Assembly: GCA_021648375.1 (NCBI GenBank)
Contig: JAKISW010000001.1
Coordinates: 99,088 to 163,087 of the forward strand
Direction: 5' to 3'
DNA length: 64,000 bases
Source of the DNA: Devosiaceae bacterium
Lineage (GTDB): Bacteria > Pseudomonadota > Alphaproteobacteria > Rhizobiales > Devosiaceae
Both the position numbers and the translations under genes were made by a program. Shown one piece after another: positions 34,228 to 43,198 of the stretch; within the stretch, counting starts at the first letter, position 1; each line of letters starts with the position of its first letter. The notes beneath the pieces are model-generated. The model was not told where the DNA came from and searched no databases. It was given only the letters and a program-made list of their open reading frames with translations.

Positions 34228-35235
34228 ATGAATTCAAACCCGGTATTGGCAGAATTGCTTCGCAATGGGTGGGTTGAAAATCGCCATCGAGGATCGTTTT
34301 GCATTAGCGATGATAAAGGAAATATCATTGCTTCAATAGGTGATATTGAACGGGCGATTTTCCCCCGCTCTGCCATTAAATCAATGCAGGCTTTGGCTTT
34401 GTTTTCCTCTGGAGCGGTTGAAAAATTTGACCTGAATGAAACAGATATCGCCATTGCTATCGCCTCCCATCATGGGGAGCCGGAGCATATAGCAGCGGTA
34501 AGCTCTTTGCTGAAAAAAATCGAGTGCACTGAAAAAGATTTGCAATGCGGTGCTCACACCCCCACTAATCGCAAGGCCCGCAACCAGCTTTTTTCATCTG
34601 GAGCCAAACCGGGGGCAATTCACAATAATTGTTCTGGAAAACATGCCGGCATGCTGGCCGTGGCCAAAACGCTTGGGGTTTCCATCAAAGAATACTGGCT
34701 TTTGGATCATCCGGTGCAAAAGCTGGTTAAAGCTTCCATTGAGCAAGTGCTGGGCGAAAAACTTTCCAACAATTATTGTGGAACTGATGGCTGCTCAATC
34801 CCTACCTTTGCCGCTTCATTAAAAAGTTTTGCTACCGGTTTTGCTCGCATGGCGACAGGGAGTGGCTTTGAGGATATAACCAAAGGCTCAATCAAAACCA
34901 TATTTGACGCCGCAGGCAATCACCCGTTTCTCATTGGGGGAACAGACGTTTTCGATAGTGAGGTTATGCAGGTTTTTGAGGGCAATCTGATTTGTAAAAT
35001 TGGTGCTGAGGGTGTGTTTTGCGGCGCCATTAGAAATCTTGGCCTGGGTTTTTCCTTGAAATGCGATGATGGCAATATGCTGGCCGCTCAGGTGATGATC
35101 GCTGCCATGCTGGATAAATACGCTTCGCCAAATTCTGCACAACGCAAATATCTAAAACAGCAACAGAGCAAAACCCTAAAAAACTGGCGTGGTTTAGAGG
35201 TGGCAATTATCAAATCCCGAACGAAAAGCCTTTAG
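34228..35235 (+). CDS. Asparaginase family protein (AnsA/Asparaginase_II type)
   Basis: The 335-residue protein belongs to the Asparaginase_II (PF06089) family, known from the rhizobial thermolabile asparaginase, which releases ammonia from asparagine. Motifs visible are PRSAIKSMQALALF, SHHGEPEHIAAV, CSGKHAGMLAVAK, GTDGCSIPTFAASL and KIGAEGVFCGAI. ATG 34228 matches family N-termini (NPVLAELLRNGWVENRHRG); a GTG at 34207 lies inside the hairpin and is unlikely. Asparagine or nitrogen control could act through the leader hairpin, which is inference. Confidence 0.88.
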   Translation: MNSNPVLAELLRNGWVENRHRGSFCISDDKGNIIASIGDIERAIFPRSAIKSMQALALFSSGAVEKFDLNETDIAIAIASHHGEPEHIAAVSSLLKKIECTEKDLQCGAHTPTNRKARNQLFSSGAKPGAIHNNCSGKHAGMLAVAKTLGVSIKEYWLLDHPVQKLVKASIEQVLGEKLSNNYCGTDGCSIPTFAASLKSFATGFARMATGSGFEDITKGSIKTIFDAAGNHPFLIGGTDVFDSEVMQVFEGNLICKIGAEGVFCGAIRNLGLGFSLKCDDGNMLAAQVMIAAMLDKYASPNSAQRKYLKQQQSKTLKNWRGLEVAIIKSRTKSL

Positions 35236-35252
35236 AATTTATCCGGGTTTTA

Positions 35253-36581
35253 TTAACTCACCAGATTGTCTGACAATGAAATATTGGGAAAACGCGGCGC
35301 ATCTTTAACCAGATCGGCGCTGACAATTTCGCGCCATGCCATGCCAACAATTGCTGCATCGGATGCTTCGATGATCATATTGTCATTGATTTTTGCCACT
35401 CCGGCCCCCGGCGCAACGCTGGCAGCAATGCCAATTTTAATTTGGCGAATAATATTGTTTGATACCATTACATTTCGCAAAAATGGCCCCCACCCGGCAA
35501 CAATTCCAGCGCCTGGCACATTTTCGATGACGTTGGAAACAATCGCGGTGTCAGCTTCTGCAAAAATTCCCACGGGAGATGTATCCGGGTTGGTGGGGGA
35601 GAATGGTAAAATATTGCGAACAATATTGTTGGAGCAAATGGCCAGCCGCCCACCCACATCAAGATTGGCCATGGAAATTCCCATGGCGGCACCATCCACA
35701 ATATTTTGAGCGATTATTGAGCCGGAAAATGCAAATTCAGAGAAAATGGCAACCTCAGAACTGTCATTGCACTGATTGCCGGTGATAATTGTATTATTAG
35801 TGGAATTAGCTCGGATGGCTGAAAATGCGCAATTGGCGATCACATTGTCAGCTACAATAACCCCGTCCGCTAAAAAAATATTTATTCCATTGCCGTTTTG
35901 TCCGTTTCCAGATTCTGAACCAATTCCTGAAATCTGATTGTTGGTGACAATGGTACCATCATTGCCGTTTTCATCACGCCAGACACGAATGCCCCCATTG
36001 CTGCAATCATAGATTTTATTAAACGAAATCTGCAAATTTGTGCTGTTCTGGGCATGAATGGCGCTTTGTCCGAAATCTTCAAAATCACAATCTGTCACTT
36101 GCCCTGAACATGAACGCAGCCAAATGCCATTGCCATTATGTTTTTCTATGCGGCAATTGGAGATATTGATGTTTTCACAACTTTCAAAAGTCAGTAAATC
36201 CCCAGCCAGTCCGCCCCTCATTCTGCCTCCAATAAGGCTCAGACCTTCAAGGGAAATGTTGGCCTTGTTTGAGGCAGAAAAAATCTTGTCAGCATTTGCT
36301 GAAATAATTTCAGTAGCCCTTCCAACGCCTAGAATGGAGCAATTTTCCTCAAGATTTATTTGATCAACAATATAGCGCCCAGCAGGGATATTAAGCACAG
36401 ATCCTGACTTGGCTGCCAAATCAACAGCTGATTGCAAGACACTTGTTTGATTTTGTGCGCTGTTCGGAATAATTCCAAGCGAAGTGGCTTCAAGAGTGCG
36501 CTTTGTTGGCTGAGACAAGGCTGCGGCCGGTAGTGTTGCCCCGCCAGCGCTTAAAATTTTCAAAAAACTTCGACGCCGCAT
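35253..36581 (-). CDS. TIGR03808 family Tat-exported beta-helix protein
   Basis: The 442-residue protein begins with a twin-arginine signal (RRRSFLKIL followed by a short hydrophobic stretch ending AAALSQ), so it is exported folded. The mature part is a right-handed parallel beta-helix built of repeated NN/xNxIxx turns such as ISNCRIEKHNGNGIWLRSCS and VTNNQISGIG, as in pectate-lyase-like proteins. The composition matches TIGR03808, a Hyphomicrobiales family of unknown function. The start at 36581 puts the RR motif near the N-terminus. It probably binds or cleaves a polysaccharide, which is inference. Confidence 0.87.
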   Translation of the reverse strand: MRRRSFLKILSAGGATLPAAALSQPTKRTLEATSLGIIPNSAQNQTSVLQSAVDLAAKSGSVLNIPAGRYIVDQINLEENCSILGVGRATEIISANADKIFSASNKANISLEGLSLIGGRMRGGLAGDLLTFESCENINISNCRIEKHNGNGIWLRSCSGQVTDCDFEDFGQSAIHAQNSTNLQISFNKIYDCSNGGIRVWRDENGNDGTIVTNNQISGIGSESGNGQNGNGINIFLADGVIVADNVIANCAFSAIRANSTNNTIITGNQCNDSSEVAIFSEFAFSGSIIAQNIVDGAAMGISMANLDVGGRLAICSNNIVRNILPFSPTNPDTSPVGIFAEADTAIVSNVIENVPGAGIVAGWGPFLRNVMVSNNIIRQIKIGIAASVAPGAGVAKINDNMIIEASDAAIVGMAWREIVSADLVKDAPRFPNISLSDNLVS

Positions 36582-36679
36582 GACTTTTCCCTGCCTCAAA
36601 TATTGCTATTGGTTTTTAGCGAATATTTCGTTAGGTAGCCACAATTGCTCACAAAACTGGTAAATTATTTTTCACAAAA

Positions 36680-37006
36680 TTAATTTTTTGAAATTCTAAC
36701 TGCCGTGCCGGTTGCAGTGACCAAAAGCATTGATCCACGTGCACCGATGGTTTCATAATCAAACGCGATCCCGATTACGCCATTGGCCCCAAGAATTTGC
36801 GCCCGATCGGATATTTCTGCCAGTGTGCTTTGCCTTGCGTCTCCAAGTACTTCTTCATAGGTTCCAGATCTACCACCCACATAGTCGGTTACGGTGGCCA
36901 TTATATCGCGCACCACATTGGCTCCTGAGATGGTTTCCCCGGTAACAATCCCCAAATATTCTTCTATTTTATATCCATCCAGACTATCTGTGGTGCACAA
37001 AAGCAT
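36680..37006 (-). CDS. YbjQ/UPF0145 family protein
   Basis: This 108-residue protein has the YbjQ pattern MLLCTTDSLDGYKIEEYLGIVTGETISGANVVRD, the helix AEISDRAQILGANGVIGIAFDYE, and the terminal strand MLLVTATGTAVRI. The family forms pentameric or decameric rings and has no agreed function. GGAAAGA seven bases upstream supports the start at 37006 rather than the longer frame. Upstream genes on the same strand are absent, so it has its own promoter. Confidence 0.9.
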   Translation of the reverse strand: MLLCTTDSLDGYKIEEYLGIVTGETISGANVVRDIMATVTDYVGGRSGTYEEVLGDARQSTLAEISDRAQILGANGVIGIAFDYETIGARGSMLLVTATGTAVRISKN

Positions 37007-37138
37007 TTTATATCTTTCCGATTGGTTTTTTGGGGCTTGGTCCAAGATGTATATATTAAATAGGACGCATTATTAAAGCTGCCAAGGGCATTTGAGTGAT
37101 TGCTTGTATTATAACAAAATTGAATTGGCGGATTAGCC

Positions 37139-37168
37139 TTGTGACATTGAATATGAAAAAGCTATAAG
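37139..37168 (+). promoter_or_regulatory. Candidate sigma-70 promoter of the HerA-like gene
   Basis: TTGTGA (37139-37144) and TATAAG (37163-37168) are 18 bases apart and lie just upstream of the DUF853 gene in AT-rich sequence. The match is moderate and not tested. Confidence 0.35.
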
Positions 37169-37195
37169 CTTAAAATAAGTTTGGAGAATTTATAT

Positions 37196-38647
37196 ATGTT
37201 GCAAAATGACAGAGTTTATCTTGGCACTAGTACTCAGGCAGAATATTTATCCCTGAAATATGCCAATCGTCACGGATTGATTACTGGAGCCACTGGAACC
37301 GGCAAGACTGTTAGCCTGCAAATTCTGGCAGAAGGATTTTCCCGTGCCGGTGTTCCGGTTTTTTGTGCTGATGTTAAGGGTGATCTGTCTGGCCTTGCGA
37401 TGAAGGGTGAGCCTAAAGATTTTTTGGCCGAACGCGCTGAACTCATTGGGTTTTCCGATTATGAATATGACAGCTTTCCAACCATATTCTGGGATCTTTT
37501 TGGCAGGCAGGGCCATCCTATCCGCACCACGGTTTCAGAAATGGGACCCTTGTTATTTTCGCGCATGCTTGATCTGAATTCAACTCAGGAAGGTGTGTTA
37601 AATATAGCATTTAAGATCGCCGATGATGAAGGTCTGTTACTTTTGGATTTAAAGGATCTACGGGCTTTGCTGATTGAAGTCGGCAACAGGTCCAAGGAAA
37701 TATCTCTGACCTATGGCAATGTTTCCAGCGCTTCGATTGGCGCTATCCAGCGCTCGCTGCTTGTGCTTGAGCAGCAGGATGGGGATTTGTTTTTTGGTGA
37801 GCAGGCGCTTGATATAAAAGATCTGATGCGAATTGATCGCGATGGTCGCGGGGTCATCTCTATTTTGGCAGCGAACGAACTGATGATGTCCCCGCAGCTC
37901 TATTCCACCTTTTTGCTTTGGCTGCTTTCTGAATTATTTGAAGAGCTTCCCGAGGTTGGGAATCCTGATAAACCTAAACTGGTGTTCTTTTTTGATGAGG
38001 CCCATTTATTGTTTAATGAAGCGCCAAAAATTCTTTTGCGAAAGGTCGAGCAGGTTGTAAAGCTTGTGCGCTCCAAAGGTGTGGGAGTTTATTTTGTCAC
38101 GCAAAATCCAGCCGATATGCCCGAGCCGGTATTGGCTCAGCTTGGCAATCGTGTGCAGCATGCCTTGCGGGCCTATACGCCTCGCGAGCAAAAAGCGGTG
38201 CGTGCCGCCGCTGAAACTTTTCGCCCCAATCCCGCTTTTGATACCACAGAAGTCATTACGCAACTGGGGGTAGGGGAGGCGCTGGTATCGACCTTGGAAT
38301 CAAAGGGAGTTCCCTCGATAGTTGGTAAAACAATGATGCGGCCCCCATCTTCGCGCATGGGGCCAATTTCGTCTGCTGAGAGAAAAAAAATCATGGCCAA
38401 TAGCCCGGTATATGGGATTTATGATGATATTATTGATCGGCAGTCTGCCTTTGAGGTTTTAAAACAAAGAGCTCGCGAGCAAAGTATTACCGAACAAGAA
38501 GCGCGTCCTACCCCATCCAATAACCGTCGCTCCAGACGGCAAAGCGTTACTGAAACCGCGGTTAAGCAATTGGCTCGAACCATGGCGCGCCAGCTGGGAA
38601 ATAATCTGGTACGGGGAATTTTGGGAAGCCTGCGCCGTGGTCGTTGA
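37196..38647 (+). CDS. HerA-like DUF853 ATPase
   Basis: This 483-residue P-loop ATPase of the HerA/FtsK superfamily has Walker A GATGTGKTVSLQ, DVKGDLSGLA, Walker B KLVFFFDEAHLLF, a VRSKGVGVYFVTQNP motif and the arginine-finger region LGNRVQHALRAYTP. The C-terminal 70 residues are Arg/Ser-rich (RRSRRQS) and may bind nucleic acid. GGAG at 37183-37186 supports ATG 37196. DUF853 proteins are often annotated as DUF853/YjgR and their substrate is unknown. It overlaps the next gene by 11 bases. Confidence 0.92.
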   Translation: MLQNDRVYLGTSTQAEYLSLKYANRHGLITGATGTGKTVSLQILAEGFSRAGVPVFCADVKGDLSGLAMKGEPKDFLAERAELIGFSDYEYDSFPTIFWDLFGRQGHPIRTTVSEMGPLLFSRMLDLNSTQEGVLNIAFKIADDEGLLLLDLKDLRALLIEVGNRSKEISLTYGNVSSASIGAIQRSLLVLEQQDGDLFFGEQALDIKDLMRIDRDGRGVISILAANELMMSPQLYSTFLLWLLSELFEELPEVGNPDKPKLVFFFDEAHLLFNEAPKILLRKVEQVVKLVRSKGVGVYFVTQNPADMPEPVLAQLGNRVQHALRAYTPREQKAVRAAAETFRPNPAFDTTEVITQLGVGEALVSTLESKGVPSIVGKTMMRPPSSRMGPISSAERKKIMANSPVYGIYDDIIDRQSAFEVLKQRAREQSITEQEARPTPSNNRRSRRQSVTETAVKQLARTMARQLGNNLVRGILGSLRRGR

Positions 38648-39203
38648 AAATATAGATCACTCAGAAGAAGCAGCCAAACAGATTACTGTAGTGGTATTTG
38701 CCAGCGATCAGGGGCCTGGTGACGCTGAACGCACCGCAATTATGTCTCAGGTCGGCAATATTTTGGCAAAGCAAAAGGCAAGGATTATCTGTCTGGCGCA
38801 AAAGGATTTACTGCCACTGCCATTGCTCACCAGCGCCCATTTGGCCGATGCCGATATTGAGTTGGTTTGCGATAAAGAAATTGATCTGCCAGCGTCTCTA
38901 AAAGACATAGACAAAACAATAATTGAGAACCCGGCTGAACGTCATAAGGCTCTTGCGCAAGCGGCTGATTGTTTTATTGGGTTGCCGGGGTCTTTGGCCA
39001 GCGCAACCAGTTTTTTCTTAACTATTGCCGATCTGGGTGCCAGTAAGCCGATGGTTTTTTTGAATAAAAACCGGGCCTACGAAATTTTGCGGGGCATTAG
39101 CGTTGATGTATTTGCCCATAGTTTCCACAAAGCCCATCGAAATATTCAGTTTGTTGAATCTGTCGGTGAGATATGGCCAAAAGTTGAAAAGCTTACGGGC
39201 TGA
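38637..39203 (+). CDS. Rossmann-like protein related to the LOG family
   Basis: The 188-residue product looks like an alpha/beta Rossmann fold: VVVFASDQGPGDAERTAIMSQVGNILA at the start and AADCFIGLPGSLASATSFFLTIADLG, which recalls the PGGxGT loop of LOG/TIGR00725 nucleotide-hydrolase-like proteins but with GxGT changed to SLAS. Catalytic Arg/Glu residues of LOG are therefore probably lost. The GTG start at 38637 has GGGAAG eight bases upstream and overlaps the HerA-like gene by 11 bases, so they are coupled. The assignment is tentative. Confidence 0.55.
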   Translation: MVVENIDHSEEAAKQITVVVFASDQGPGDAERTAIMSQVGNILAKQKARIICLAQKDLLPLPLLTSAHLADADIELVCDKEIDLPASLKDIDKTIIENPAERHKALAQAADCFIGLPGSLASATSFFLTIADLGASKPMVFLNKNRAYEILRGISVDVFAHSFHKAHRNIQFVESVGEIWPKVEKLTG

Positions 39204-39244
39204 TAATTGGACTATACCCCAAATCCACTGAATTTAAATTTAAG

Positions 39245-39769
39245 CTATTGTGGATGAATTCCAGCACCCGAACTGGGTGTTTTGTTGGCAAATAAATTAA
39301 TTACATTATTGTTTTCATTTTTGGGCTTTTGGGCAGAAAAATCATTTTCTGCAGCAAATGATTCCCTGTGTTCAATTTTGCTTTCTTCACCATTGTCCAG
39401 ACGCGCCAAAACCCTGTCCCGAACAAATATGGGCGACATGGGTTTGATTATCACTTCGTCAATTGCAGCAAATTTACAGGCCTGACGGGTTTGGGCTGAT
39501 ATGGTATCGCTCAGGGCAATCATTTTAAAATCACGTCGCAGATCAGTAGAACGAAGGTCGATTGCAAGCCTGGCTGCGCTGGAATTGGCGATATCATAAT
39601 CGCAGATAATAAGATCAATCGGAGCGATGCGCATATGCTGCTTTAGATTGGCTGCACGGGAAAAATTATTCACAACCAGATGTTCTTCGCAATCCAGAAC
39701 CATGGCCAAAATCGAGGCCAGCGCCGGACTGGAAGTCAAAATCGCCACATATTTTTTTTCTGCGATCAT
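39245..39769 (-). CDS. Receiver-like domain protein lacking the acidic pair
   Basis: The 174-residue protein resembles a single response-regulator receiver (residues 6-125) followed by a charged tail. With the start at 39769 the phosphoacceptor position is D57 (LIICDYD), with S87 and K109-P110 in the usual places, but the two acidic residues that bind Mg2+ near residues 12-14 are Ser13-Ser14. It may not be phosphorylated normally, or may be a pseudo-receiver. The start has AGG six bases upstream. No kinase is adjacent. It is convergent with the LOG-like gene. Confidence 0.72.
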   Translation of the reverse strand: MIAEKKYVAILTSSPALASILAMVLDCEEHLVVNNFSRAANLKQHMRIAPIDLIICDYDIANSSAARLAIDLRSTDLRRDFKMIALSDTISAQTRQACKFAAIDEVIIKPMSPIFVRDRVLARLDNGEESKIEHRESFAAENDFSAQKPKNENNNVINLFANKTPSSGAGIHPQ

Positions 39770-39854
39770 CACCCGCCTCATCTTGGTTAACAAAAAGTTA
39801 ACACAGGCGGGGTGGGCAAACAATTCTTTGATGCGTTATTATGGAAGATTTTTC

Positions 39855-39898
39855 ATATAAAAATGAAACCGGATACCTTTCAGCAGCCGGTTTCATTT
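39855..39898 (-). terminator. Intrinsic terminator after sodB
   Basis: AAATGAAACCGG (39861-39872) pairs perfectly over 12 bases with CCGGTTTCATTT (39887-39898). Read on the minus strand the hairpin follows the sodB stop and is trailed by TTTTTATATG. Confidence 0.88.
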
Positions 39899-39921
39899 AT
39901 TAAGGTCTAGTGGTTCTTCGC

Positions 39922-40518
39922 TTAAGAAGCTGCCTCGAACAATTTCTCCACATATTCCCAATTGATCATATCGTCAAAAAACGCTTCCAGATATTTCGGG
40001 CGCGCATTGCGATAATCAATATAATAGGAATGCTCCCAAACATCGACGCCAAGCAGTGGTACGCCACCATGCACCAGAGGGTTTTCGCCATTGGCGGTTT
40101 TTGTGACCGATAATTTGCCATCAATAAGAGTTAGCCATGCCCAGCCGGAACCAAATTGTGTCATACCGGCATTGATGAAATCAGCGCGGAATTTTTCAAC
40201 TGATCCCAGATCGGAAATGATTTTGGCTTCCAATGCGCCCGGAATGTTGCCGCCGCCATTGGGCTTCATCCAGTTCCAAAAGTGCAGGTGATTATAATGC
40301 TGGGCTGCATTATTGAAAAGACCGGCATTATTGCCAAATGAGCCTTTGACAATTTCTTCAAGGCTCTTGCCCTCAAGGCCGGAACCTTCGAGCAGCTTGT
40401 TGCCATTGGTCACATAGGCCTGATGATGCTTGTCATGGTGATATTCAAAGGTTTCAGCTGACATATAGGGGGCCAGAGCATCATAGGAATAGGGTAGGTC
40501 TAAAAGTTCAAAAGCCAT
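39922..40518 (-). CDS. sodB: Superoxide dismutase (Fe type)
   Basis: SodB converts superoxide to hydrogen peroxide and oxygen in the cytoplasm. The 198-residue protein has all metal ligands: His in EYHHDKHHQAYVTN, His in AAQHYNHLHFW, and Asp and His in LLGVDVWEHSYYIDY. GSGWAWL and the FEAAS end fit alphaproteobacterial Fe-SOD (Mn or cambialistic use cannot be excluded). GGCC-rich GGAGGCC precedes the ATG. A strong terminator follows, so it is probably monocistronic. Confidence 0.95.
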   Translation of the reverse strand: MAFELLDLPYSYDALAPYMSAETFEYHHDKHHQAYVTNGNKLLEGSGLEGKSLEEIVKGSFGNNAGLFNNAAQHYNHLHFWNWMKPNGGGNIPGALEAKIISDLGSVEKFRADFINAGMTQFGSGWAWLTLIDGKLSVTKTANGENPLVHGGVPLLGVDVWEHSYYIDYRNARPKYLEAFFDDMINWEYVEKLFEAAS

Positions 40519-40612
40519 TGTTGGCCTCCTTGGATTTTGCGATTTAATTGGAATGGTGCTTTATTGCTTCACTATTAGGCGAATATGAATTTGGCGGCAA
40601 GCCAACACTTGA

Positions 40613-42748
40613 TCACGAAAAACTTTTCCTGACTGTTTGAAGAGCGAAGGCCTGCACTAGTGCACTTTCTTTAATGCGCTCAAACCGGCCCGATGCGCCT
40701 CCATGCCCGGCCTCCATATTGGTTTTCAGGAAAAGCGGATTGTTGTCTGTTTTTTTCTCCCGCAATAGAGCAACCCATTTTGCCGGTTCCCAATATGTTA
40801 CTCGTGGGTCTGTCAGGCCTGCAAGAACCAGCATGCTTGGATAGTCTTTTTGCTCAACATTATCATAAGGGGAATAGCTTTTTATCATTTCAAAATCTGC
40901 TTTTGATGTAATGGGGTTTCCCCATTCCGGCCATTCCGGCGGAGTTAGCGGCAAGCTGTCATCAAGCATGGTGTTGAGCACATCAACGAAGGGAACCTGG
41001 GCAATAATCCCCGCAAACATTTCAGGTTGCAAATTGGTAATGGCACCCATCAGCATGCCCCCTGCTGATCCACCATGGGCGACAATTTTATTCTTGGCGG
41101 CAATTTTTTGCTCCACCAGATGTTTGGTGACTGCGATAAAATCGCCAAAACTATTGGTTTTTAAGTCGCGACGGCCATTCTCATACCATTGATACCCCTT
41201 TTCCATTCCTCCACGCACATGGGCAATTGCATATATAAAACCACGATCAACCAGCGACAGATTGGTAATTGAAAAACCTGCCGGAATGGAAACCCCATAA
41301 GCCCCGTAACCATAAAGCAAACACGGGGCAGAGCCATCAAGAGCAGTATCTTTGTGATGTAGAAGCGTTATGGGAACTTGCTGATCCCCTGACGGGGCAA
41401 AAACCCTTGAAGTCACATAATCATCACTATTGTGCCCGCTTGGAATTTCCTGTTGTTTTCTTAAAACCCTCTCACCGGTGGCGATATCATAATCATAAGT
41501 TTGCGATGGGGTGGTGGGAGAAGAATAATTCAGGCGTATGCTTGTGGTTTCAAATTCATAGCCGGGCCATACCCCAAGCGCGTACGCGCTTTCTGTAAAA
41601 TTGATGGTTTTTTCTTCTCTGTTCAACAGGTCACGAATGATTATCCGGGGCAATCCTTCAAAGCGTTCCAGCCTGATCAGGTGATTTTTTATCACAAAAC
41701 AATTCACAATCAGCGTACCAGAATTATGGGCAACTTCATCTTTCCAATTTGCCTGTTCTGGATTTTTTGCATCGACCCGAACGATTTTGAAATCCTTGGC
41801 ATTGTCGCAATTGGTGAGAACAAACAATTCTCCATTGCGCTCATCAACACTATATTCATGTCCCGTTTGCCGAGGGGAAACTATGCTCATTTCCCCCTCA
41901 TTCATGGTATCGATCAGATGAATTTCGCTGGTTTGATGATCATGGGAAGAAATCAATATAAATCTTGAGGACAGGGTTTTGGCCATACCAACAAAAAATC
42001 CGGCATCGCTTTCCTCATAAATGATTTTATCATCGGATTGTTTGTCGCCAATCCTGTGCTGCATAATCCGGTAGGGGCGGTGGTTTTGATCAAGTGCGGT
42101 ATAATAAATGCTATTACTGTCATTGGCCCAAACGGTAGCTCCGGAAGTTTTTTCAATTTCATCGTCAAGGTCTTGCCCGCTATCAATGTCGCGAATTTTT
42201 ATGGTGTAATATTCAGAACCGGCCCTGTCGGATGACCATGCAAGAAATTTATGCGCGGGGTCATGGAATGCCCCCCCGAAACCAAAGTATCCATCTGCTG
42301 CCTCTTTGTTGCAGTCCAGCAGAATTGTCTCATCGCCTCCATCTCTTATGGTCCGAACCATCAAAGGATATTGTTTGCCCGTCTCCATTTTGGAATAATA
42401 GGCGAACAGGCCATGGGGCGTTGGAACACCTGTTTCATCTTCCTTCATTCGTGCGCGGATTTCGTCATATATTTCTTTTTGCAGTTCAGTATTGTTATTG
42501 TCGAACTCATCCTTGAAATATTGATTTTCCGCCTCAAGATATCCCCGAATTTCCTCGTTTAACAGGTTTGGGTCCATCATGACCTTTTGCCAGTTTTCAT
42601 CCCGCAACCAATGATAGGGGTCATTGCGCTTTATGCCGTGAATATTTGTTTTATGATCTTTTTTAACAGCAACCGGCGGTTTGGCTGCTCTTTGGTCTGA
42701 CTTGGTTTGCGATATATTGGATTGAACGGTCATTTGAATATTTCTCAT
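40613..42748 (-). CDS. ptrB: Oligopeptidase B-like S9 serine peptidase
   Basis: The 711-residue protein has an N-terminal beta-propeller that limits access to small peptides and a C-terminal alpha/beta-hydrolase domain. The catalytic Ser is in AHGGSAGGMLMGA, the Asp in LAGLTDPRVTYWEPAKW and the His in EAGHGGASGRF; the YDYATGER-like hinge and the RVRGG pattern (HVRGGMEKG) fit oligopeptidase B, which cleaves after Lys/Arg. An alternative start at 42733 is equally plausible, since neither has a clear ribosome-binding site. It lies downstream of msrB on the same strand. Confidence 0.92.
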   Translation of the reverse strand: MRNIQMTVQSNISQTKSDQRAAKPPVAVKKDHKTNIHGIKRNDPYHWLRDENWQKVMMDPNLLNEEIRGYLEAENQYFKDEFDNNNTELQKEIYDEIRARMKEDETGVPTPHGLFAYYSKMETGKQYPLMVRTIRDGGDETILLDCNKEAADGYFGFGGAFHDPAHKFLAWSSDRAGSEYYTIKIRDIDSGQDLDDEIEKTSGATVWANDSNSIYYTALDQNHRPYRIMQHRIGDKQSDDKIIYEESDAGFFVGMAKTLSSRFILISSHDHQTSEIHLIDTMNEGEMSIVSPRQTGHEYSVDERNGELFVLTNCDNAKDFKIVRVDAKNPEQANWKDEVAHNSGTLIVNCFVIKNHLIRLERFEGLPRIIIRDLLNREEKTINFTESAYALGVWPGYEFETTSIRLNYSSPTTPSQTYDYDIATGERVLRKQQEIPSGHNSDDYVTSRVFAPSGDQQVPITLLHHKDTALDGSAPCLLYGYGAYGVSIPAGFSITNLSLVDRGFIYAIAHVRGGMEKGYQWYENGRRDLKTNSFGDFIAVTKHLVEQKIAAKNKIVAHGGSAGGMLMGAITNLQPEMFAGIIAQVPFVDVLNTMLDDSLPLTPPEWPEWGNPITSKADFEMIKSYSPYDNVEQKDYPSMLVLAGLTDPRVTYWEPAKWVALLREKKTDNNPLFLKTNMEAGHGGASGRFERIKESALVQAFALQTVRKSFS

Positions 42749-42796
42749 TTGAGTTTTTTTTGGATTGTGTTGCCGATGCGAAAATCGATCCGTTGA

Positions 42797-43198
42797 TTAT
42801 TCTTTATTTGCAGCAACAAAACTCAACGCAGCGCCGTTCATGCAATAGCGCAGGCCAGAAGGTTTTGGGCCATCATCAAATACATGGCCCAGATGCGCAT
42901 CACAATTGGTGCAAATAATTTCGGTTCTTTTTCTGAAAAACGAATTGTCTGATTTTTCCGCAACCGCACTTTGAGAGATCGGGTCAAAAAAACTTGGCCA
43001 CCCGGTACCGGAATCAAATTTTGTTCCGGCGTCAAAGAGAGGCTGCTGGCAGCAGATACAATGATATTTCCCATCGCGTTTTTCAACATTTAGAGGGCTT
43101 GATCCTGCTCTTTCGGTGCCGCTTTTTCTGGTTACGCGGAATTGCTCAGGGGTTAATTCTAGTTGCCATTCTTTATCTGATTTAATTGTTTTGGACAT
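42797..43198 (-). CDS. msrB: Peptide-methionine (R)-S-oxide reductase
   Basis: MsrB repairs the R-form of methionine sulfoxide in proteins. The 133-residue protein has the zinc site (two CxxC pairs: CICC and CTNC), DSGTGWPSFFDPI, AHLGHVFDDGP and the catalytic Cys in LRYCMNGAALSF. The start at 43198 has AGGAG a few bases upstream and drops the six extra residues of the longer frame. It lies about 50 bases before ptrB on the same strand, and with sodB nearby gives an oxidative-stress flavour to the region, though co-regulation is not shown. Confidence 0.95.
   Translation of the reverse strand: MSKTIKSDKEWQLELTPEQFRVTRKSGTERAGSSPLNVEKRDGKYHCICCQQPLFDAGTKFDSGTGWPSFFDPISQSAVAEKSDNSFFRKRTEIICTNCDAHLGHVFDDGPKPSGLRYCMNGAALSFVAANKE

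Noticed and set aside
35266..36363. Several plus-strand frames opposite the TIGR03808 gene
   Set aside because: They arise from the repetitive codon pattern of the beta-helix gene; no RBS or family match.
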